From: Polyangium sp. (in: bacteria) | GTDB taxonomy: Bacteria; Myxococcota_A; Polyangia; Palsa-1104 | DNA: 5,419 bases | Reading direction: 5' to 3' | Assembly (NCBI GenBank): GCA_025450955.1 | Contig: JANWLJ010000139.1 | Span: 1-5,419 of the forward strand | In this document: in pieces, positions 1 through 5,419 of the stretch | Position numbering within the stretch: position 1 is the stretch's first letter | How the letters are laid out: each line of letters begins with the position of its first letter | Notes under the pieces: model-generated | Database searches by the model: none | The model's input: only the letters and a program-made list of their open reading frames with translations | Told to the model about the DNA's origin: nothing | Translations under genes and position numbers: made by a program

Positions 1-2783
<2,783 letters not shown>

Positions 2784-2802
2784 AAAGTGCGGCCCCTCGA
2801 CG

Positions 2803-2826
2803 AAAAACGCTTTACAGCGCTTTTTT
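2803..2826 (+). terminator. Possible Rho-independent terminator of mfd
   Basis: About 20 bases after the mfd stop there is a 4-bp stem (CGCT 2808-2811 with AGCG 2816-2819, loop TTAC). An A-C mismatch and then an A-run (2803-2806) facing a T-run (2821-2826) extend it. The six T residues would also serve as the U-tract. The GC part of the stem is short, so this is a weak candidate. A Rho-dependent end, or the promoter reading of the same bases, remains possible. Confidence 0.38.
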
Positions 2827-2848
2827 GAATTTGGTAAAGTCGTATCAT
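2811..2848 (+). promoter_or_regulatory. Candidate promoter in the AT-rich gap before the PilZ gene
   Basis: Bases 2821-2880 are about one-third G+C, far below the flanking genes. Within them, TTTACA (2811-2816, one mismatch to a sigma-70 -35 box) is followed after 18 bases by TAAAGT (2835-2840, four of six to the -10 consensus). TATCAT (2843-2848) matches -10 at five of six positions but lacks a good -35 at standard spacing. Either would give a leader of roughly 60-75 bases before the PilZ start. The first pair overlaps the candidate terminator, so only one reading may be right. Hexamer matches in AT-rich DNA are weak evidence. Confidence 0.28.
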
Positions 2849-2903
2849 CGAATACTAAGTAATATCGCTTAAAGCACGGCCTGACTGGCGCCTCAACCCA
2901 CCA

Positions 2904-2910
2904 AAGGGAG
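2904..2910 (+). promoter_or_regulatory. Ribosome binding site of the PilZ gene
   Basis: AAGGGAG lies 6 bases before the ATG at 2917 and contains the GGAG core. It supports this ATG over a GTG at 2912 that belongs to another frame. Confidence 0.75.
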
Positions 2911-2916
2911 AGTGAT

Positions 2917-3531
2917 ATGCCGGATGCGTCACGTGCTCAGCCGGCCTCCGCCGGCCTGTCGGAGATCGCCGAAGAGTTTCGGCGCCTCGACGGGATTCGG
3001 CGGGAGCAGGGCCTCTCGCTCGGGGAGGCCGAGCGCTATCACGCGCTGTTCGCGCGACTGTCGGAGCTGCTCGCCTCGGGCGAGCGGCATCGCAAGGTCG
3101 ACGAGCGGCAGTTTCTCCGGGTGCGCTTCGACATGAAGCTGGTGCTGCGCACCGCCGACGGAGAGCGACTGGCGAGCTGCCGCGATTTCGGCGGCGGCGG
3201 CTGCGCGATCGTCTGCGCCGAGCGCTTCTCGCTCGGGGACGACGTGTGGCTCGACGGCGCGCGCCTCGACGGCGAGAGTCATCCGCTGCACGGCCGCTCG
3301 CAAGTGGTGTGGGAGCGGCTGCCGAGCGCGGGTGAAGCGGGGCACGGCTACGGGCTGCGCTTCGCGATCGACTCGCCGAAGATGCGCGATCAGATCGATC
3401 GCGTGCTCTACCGCGTCCTCGATCGGGTGCTCCGCTCGCCGCCGCTCGGCGGGACGCCCGAGCCCGCGCACGAGCGCCGCACCACCTCGAGCAGCGCCGA
3501 GAGCGAGATCGGCTTGGGCAAGACCGGATAG
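2917..3531 (+). CDS. PilZ-domain protein, possible cyclic-di-GMP receptor
   Basis: This is a 204-residue cytoplasmic protein with no signal peptide or membrane segment. Residues 1-60 form a charged, probably helical arm (for example IAEEFRRLDGIRRE, then LFARLSELL). The PilZ domain follows at about 62-165. The first c-di-GMP-binding motif, RxxxR, is present as R64-QFL-R68. The second, usually (D/N)xSxxG, reads D90-F-GGG-G95, so the serine is glycine. The closing strand is recognisable as HGYGLRF (143-149). PilZ domains bind c-di-GMP and change the activity of motility, exopolysaccharide or signalling partners. With no fused output domain here, a partner protein is expected. The start is supported by a well-placed ribosome binding site. 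The last 40 residues or so, including a polar tail after about 174, lie antisense to the end of the response-regulator gene. PilZ fold membership is fairly sure; ligand binding is uncertain because of the glycine. Confidence 0.85.
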   Translation: MPDASRAQPASAGLSEIAEEFRRLDGIRREQGLSLGEAERYHALFARLSELLASGERHRKVDERQFLRVRFDMKLVLRTADGERLASCRDFGGGGCAIVCAERFSLGDDVWLDGARLDGESHPLHGRSQVVWERLPSAGEAGHGYGLRFAIDSPKMRDQIDRVLYRVLDRVLRSPPLGGTPEPAHERRTTSSSAESEIGLGKTG

Positions 3532-3827
3532 CCGGCCGGCGCCTGCTGCGGCGACGAGGTGCAGATCACCACCTCGAGCGCGGCGAGGCGCGGATCGGCG
3601 GCGATCGCGAGCGCGGTCTCCCAGCCGTCCATGATCGGCATCAAGAGATCGAGCAGGACCAGGCACGGCAGCCGCTCGGGCGGGGTTCCGCTATCGAGCT
3701 GCGCCAGCGCCTCGCGGCCATTCGCGGCGGTCGCGACCGGATAGCCCTCCTCCTCGAGCACCAGCTGGAGCGTCTCGCGCACGTCGTCATCGTCGTCGAC
3801 GATCAAGACCGGCGGCGCGGCGGGCAC
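3408..3827 (-). CDS. Single-domain (stand-alone receiver) response regulator
   Basis: This 139-residue CheY-like protein consists of one receiver domain. The acidic pocket is in VDDDDD (Asp11/Asp12 within a run of five Asp). The phosphoacceptor is Asp60 in LVLLDLLMPIMDG. The switch Thr is T90 (VVICTSS), and the conserved Lys-Pro is K105-P106 in VLPKP. The final helix is about 108-121, followed by a basic, Ser/Gly/Pro-rich tail of about 18 residues. There is no DNA-binding, GGDEF or other output domain, so it probably acts by protein contact or as a phosphorelay intermediate. The GTG start abuts the stop of the upstream kinase gene and has a consensus Shine-Dalgarno; no other in-frame start would keep the first beta strand. 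The adjacent kinase is the likely phosphodonor. Residues 99-139, including K105 and the last helix, are encoded opposite the 3' end of the PilZ gene. Confidence 0.93.
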   Translation of the reverse strand: MPAAPPVLIVDDDDDVRETLQLVLEEEGYPVATAANGREALAQLDSGTPPERLPCLVLLDLLMPIMDGWETALAIAADPRLAALEVVICTSSPQQAPAGYPVLPKPISLSALLEVVRRSCAGSGVPPSGGERSTRSRTR

Positions 3828-5419
3828 TCACGCCTCCTTCCGGCGCGGCAGGACCACCTTGAAGGTGGTGCCGGACTCGGCGCTCGAGTCGACCGCGATC
3901 CGCCCGCCGTGCGCGGCGACGATCTGCTGCGCGAGATAGAGCCCGAGCCCGAGGCCGGTCGACTTCATCCGCTTGCGCTCGGCGGCGCGGCGAAATGGAT
4001 CGAACAGGACCGGCATCAGCTCGGGCGGGATCGGCGCCCCCTGGTTGTGCACCTCGACGGTGACCTCGCCACCTTCGCCGTAGACCCGGGCGGTCACCGG
4101 CAGATCGGAGCGGCCGTGCTGGGCGGCGTTGGCGAGCAGGTTCTCCACCACTTGCGTCATCCGCGCCGGATCCCACTCGCCGGACGTGTCGCCGTCGGTG
4201 GTGAGCTCGATCGGCCGCTCGACCACCACCTCGGCGCTGTCGATCGCCTGGCGCGCGATCTGCCCGAGATCGGAAGGTCGTGGCGCGATCGGGATGCCGC
4301 CGCCGAGCCGGCTGCGGGTAAAGTCCATGAGCTGATCGATCATGTGGGCCATCCGCCACGCGCTCGCCACCATCCGCTCGAGGAGGCGCGCCTCGCGCTC
4401 GGTGTGCTCGCGTCGTGACAAGAGCTGCGCGCCGGTGGTGATCACGCTCAACGGATTGCGCAGATCGTGGCCGAGGATGTTCATGAACATCTCGCGAAAG
4501 TGCGCCGCCTGCGACAGCTCCTCGACCGCGCGCTTCTCGGCGGTGAAGTCGTCGAACACGCCGAGCGCCGCCACCACCTCGCCGTGCGCGCCACGAAGCG
4601 GCGCGGCGTTCACCTTGAGCGTCGACACTTCTTTATCGGGCCGCACCAGCCGCAGCTCCTGACCGTGCACCGTCTCGCCGTGGTGAAGCGCGCGGGCGAG
4701 TGGATTGTCCTCGATCGGCAGCGGCGAGCCGTCGGGGCGGCGCACGTCGAACCGGCCGTAGTCGCGCACCGACTCGATCCGCGGCAGCTTGCCGTGATAG
4801 ATGCGCGCTACCCGCTCGTTGTTGTAGATGATCCGCCCCGACGGGGCCTCGGCGATGCAGACGCCGACCGGCAGCTCCTCGAGGATCTGATCGAGCCGCT
4901 TCTTCTCCTCTTCGACGCGGCCGAGCAGCACCTCGCGCTCGCGGCGGACCACCAGCTCCTGCTGCAGCTCGCGCCGGCGCAGGCTCTCGCGGGTGAACAG
5001 CAGCCAGGAGCCGGTGAGAAACAGGAGCGCGAAGCTGTTGCCGAAGGCGATGAGCAGGCTCACCCGCCAGGCGTCGGCCTCGGAGCGATAGACCGCGTGG
5101 TTCAGGCGATGGTGCTGGTCCCTGACGAGGTCCTCGATGAGGACGCGGCCGCGGCTCATCTGCACCTGGCCCTCGCCCGCCCGCAAGCGCGCGATCGCCT
5201 GGTCGTGCTGGCCGCGCTGAAAGAGCGCGAGCGTGCGATCGAGCGAGGCCATCCGCTCGCTCGCCGCGTCGGAGAGCTTCTCGACTTCGGCGTGCAGGGT
5301 CGGGTCGTCGGCGCCCCGGCGCTCGAGCTCTCCGAGCAGCTTCTTCACCTCGGCGGCCGAGCGGTGGCTGGCCCTGAGCAGGCTGGGATCGCCGGTGAGC
5401 AGATAGCCGCGCTCGTCAC
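3828..5419 (-). CDS. CHASE3-PAS membrane sensor histidine kinase (5'-partial)
   Basis: This kinase autophosphorylates on histidine and passes phosphate to a receiver, probably the adjacent one. The frame is open to the right edge of the window. A GTG at 5348 is not the start, because the 23 residues before it include DERGYLLTGDPSLL, the hallmark of the extracytoplasmic CHASE3 sensor domain. The true start and first membrane helix lie outside. Numbering from the first full codon (5417), 529 residues are visible. The rest of CHASE3 runs to about 112, a membrane helix covers about 118-141 (VSLLIAFGNSFALLFLTGSW), a charged coiled-coil linker runs to about 175, and PAS covers about 174-293. The dimerisation/H-box has His317 in ILGHDLRNPL. 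The ATPase domain has the N-box with Asn426 (VVENLLANAAQH), a variant G1 box HNQGAPIP (457-464), LFDPF (471) and GLGLGL (488-493). The G1 variant, instead of DxGxG, resembles that of phytochrome-type kinases. There is no fused receiver. The TGA stop abuts the regulator start. Confidence 0.95.
   Translation of the reverse strand, partial: DERGYLLTGDPSLLRASHRSAAEVKKLLGELERRGADDPTLHAEVEKLSDAASERMASLDRTLALFQRGQHDQAIARLRAGEGQVQMSRGRVLIEDLVRDQHHRLNHAVYRSEADAWRVSLLIAFGNSFALLFLTGSWLLFTRESLRRRELQQELVVRREREVLLGRVEEEKKRLDQILEELPVGVCIAEAPSGRIIYNNERVARIYHGKLPRIESVRDYGRFDVRRPDGSPLPIEDNPLARALHHGETVHGQELRLVRPDKEVSTLKVNAAPLRGAHGEVVAALGVFDDFTAEKRAVEELSQAAHFREMFMNILGHDLRNPLSVITTGAQLLSRREHTEREARLLERMVASAWRMAHMIDQLMDFTRSRLGGGIPIAPRPSDLGQIARQAIDSAEVVVERPIELTTDGDTSGEWDPARMTQVVENLLANAAQHGRSDLPVTARVYGEGGEVTVEVHNQGAPIPPELMPVLFDPFRRAAERKRMKSTGLGLGLYLAQQIVAAHGGRIAVDSSAESGTTFKVVLPRRKEA
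3833..3839 (-). promoter_or_regulatory. Strong Shine-Dalgarno of the response regulator, inside the kinase gene
   Basis: On the minus strand AAGGAGG lies 5 bases before the GTG at 3827, with the kinase TGA in the spacer. It decides the GTG start and suggests translation of the regulator is coupled to, but can also start independently of, the kinase. Confidence 0.85.

Noticed and set aside
2929..3666. 245-codon minus-strand frame across the PilZ gene and the regulator
   Set aside because: The translation has no recognisable motif and is Arg/Ala/His-rich. It lies antisense to a PilZ gene with conserved motifs and out of frame with the receiver domain.
3782..3801. Short GTC/ATC triplet run as a microsatellite
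   Set aside because: It encodes the DDDDD stretch of the receiver acidic pocket, a common conserved feature, and is too short to call a repeat locus.
3787..4418. Open frames overlapping the kinase ATPase region (3787-4359 minus, 3909-4418 plus)
   Set aside because: Both are out-of-frame shadows of the HATPase domain with compositionally biased, motif-free translations.
5346..5348. GTG at 5348 (minus strand) as the kinase start
   Set aside because: The CHASE3 signature continues upstream in the same frame to the window edge. The GTG is an internal Val.

Overview
The window is very GC-rich bacterial DNA, roughly two-thirds G+C or more by eye, with dense coding and strong third-position G/C. 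It holds four protein genes. Gene content and style (a PilZ protein with a helical N-terminal arm, a CHASE3-PAS hybrid-free histidine kinase and a stand-alone receiver) fit a myxobacterial or related 'deltaproteobacterial' genome. That assignment is inference, because there is no rRNA or other taxonomic marker here.

Layout. Bases 1-2783 (+) are the 3' four-fifths of mfd, the transcription-repair coupling factor. The gene is already open at base 1, so its start lies upstream of the window. Bases 2784-2916 are a short intergenic region with a conspicuously AT-rich island, a weak hairpin plus T-run at the end of mfd, and promoter-like hexamers. Bases 2917-3531 (+) encode a PilZ-domain protein, a likely cyclic-di-GMP receptor or a degenerate relative. 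Bases 3408-3827 (-) encode a single-domain response regulator, and bases 3828-5419 (-) a membrane histidine kinase that runs off the right edge of the window.

The kinase and response regulator form a tight two-gene unit. The kinase TGA is followed directly by the GTG of the regulator, and a consensus Shine-Dalgarno sequence sits inside the end of the kinase gene. The PilZ gene and the regulator gene converge and overlap tail to tail by 124 bp, each encoding its C-terminus on opposite strands.

Function. Mfd is a housekeeping DNA-repair ATPase and is probably unrelated to its neighbours. The CHASE3-PAS kinase probably phosphorylates the adjacent receiver. Since that receiver has no output domain, its signal must pass through another protein. 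The PilZ neighbour raises the possibility of a c-di-GMP connection, but only gene position supports this. I saw no tRNA, rRNA, CRISPR array, insertion sequence or phage gene. The most useful things to follow up are the antisense gene overlap, the Ser-to-Gly change in the PilZ motif, and the over-represented GCGATCGC/GATC words. I found no clear evidence of a wholly new system.
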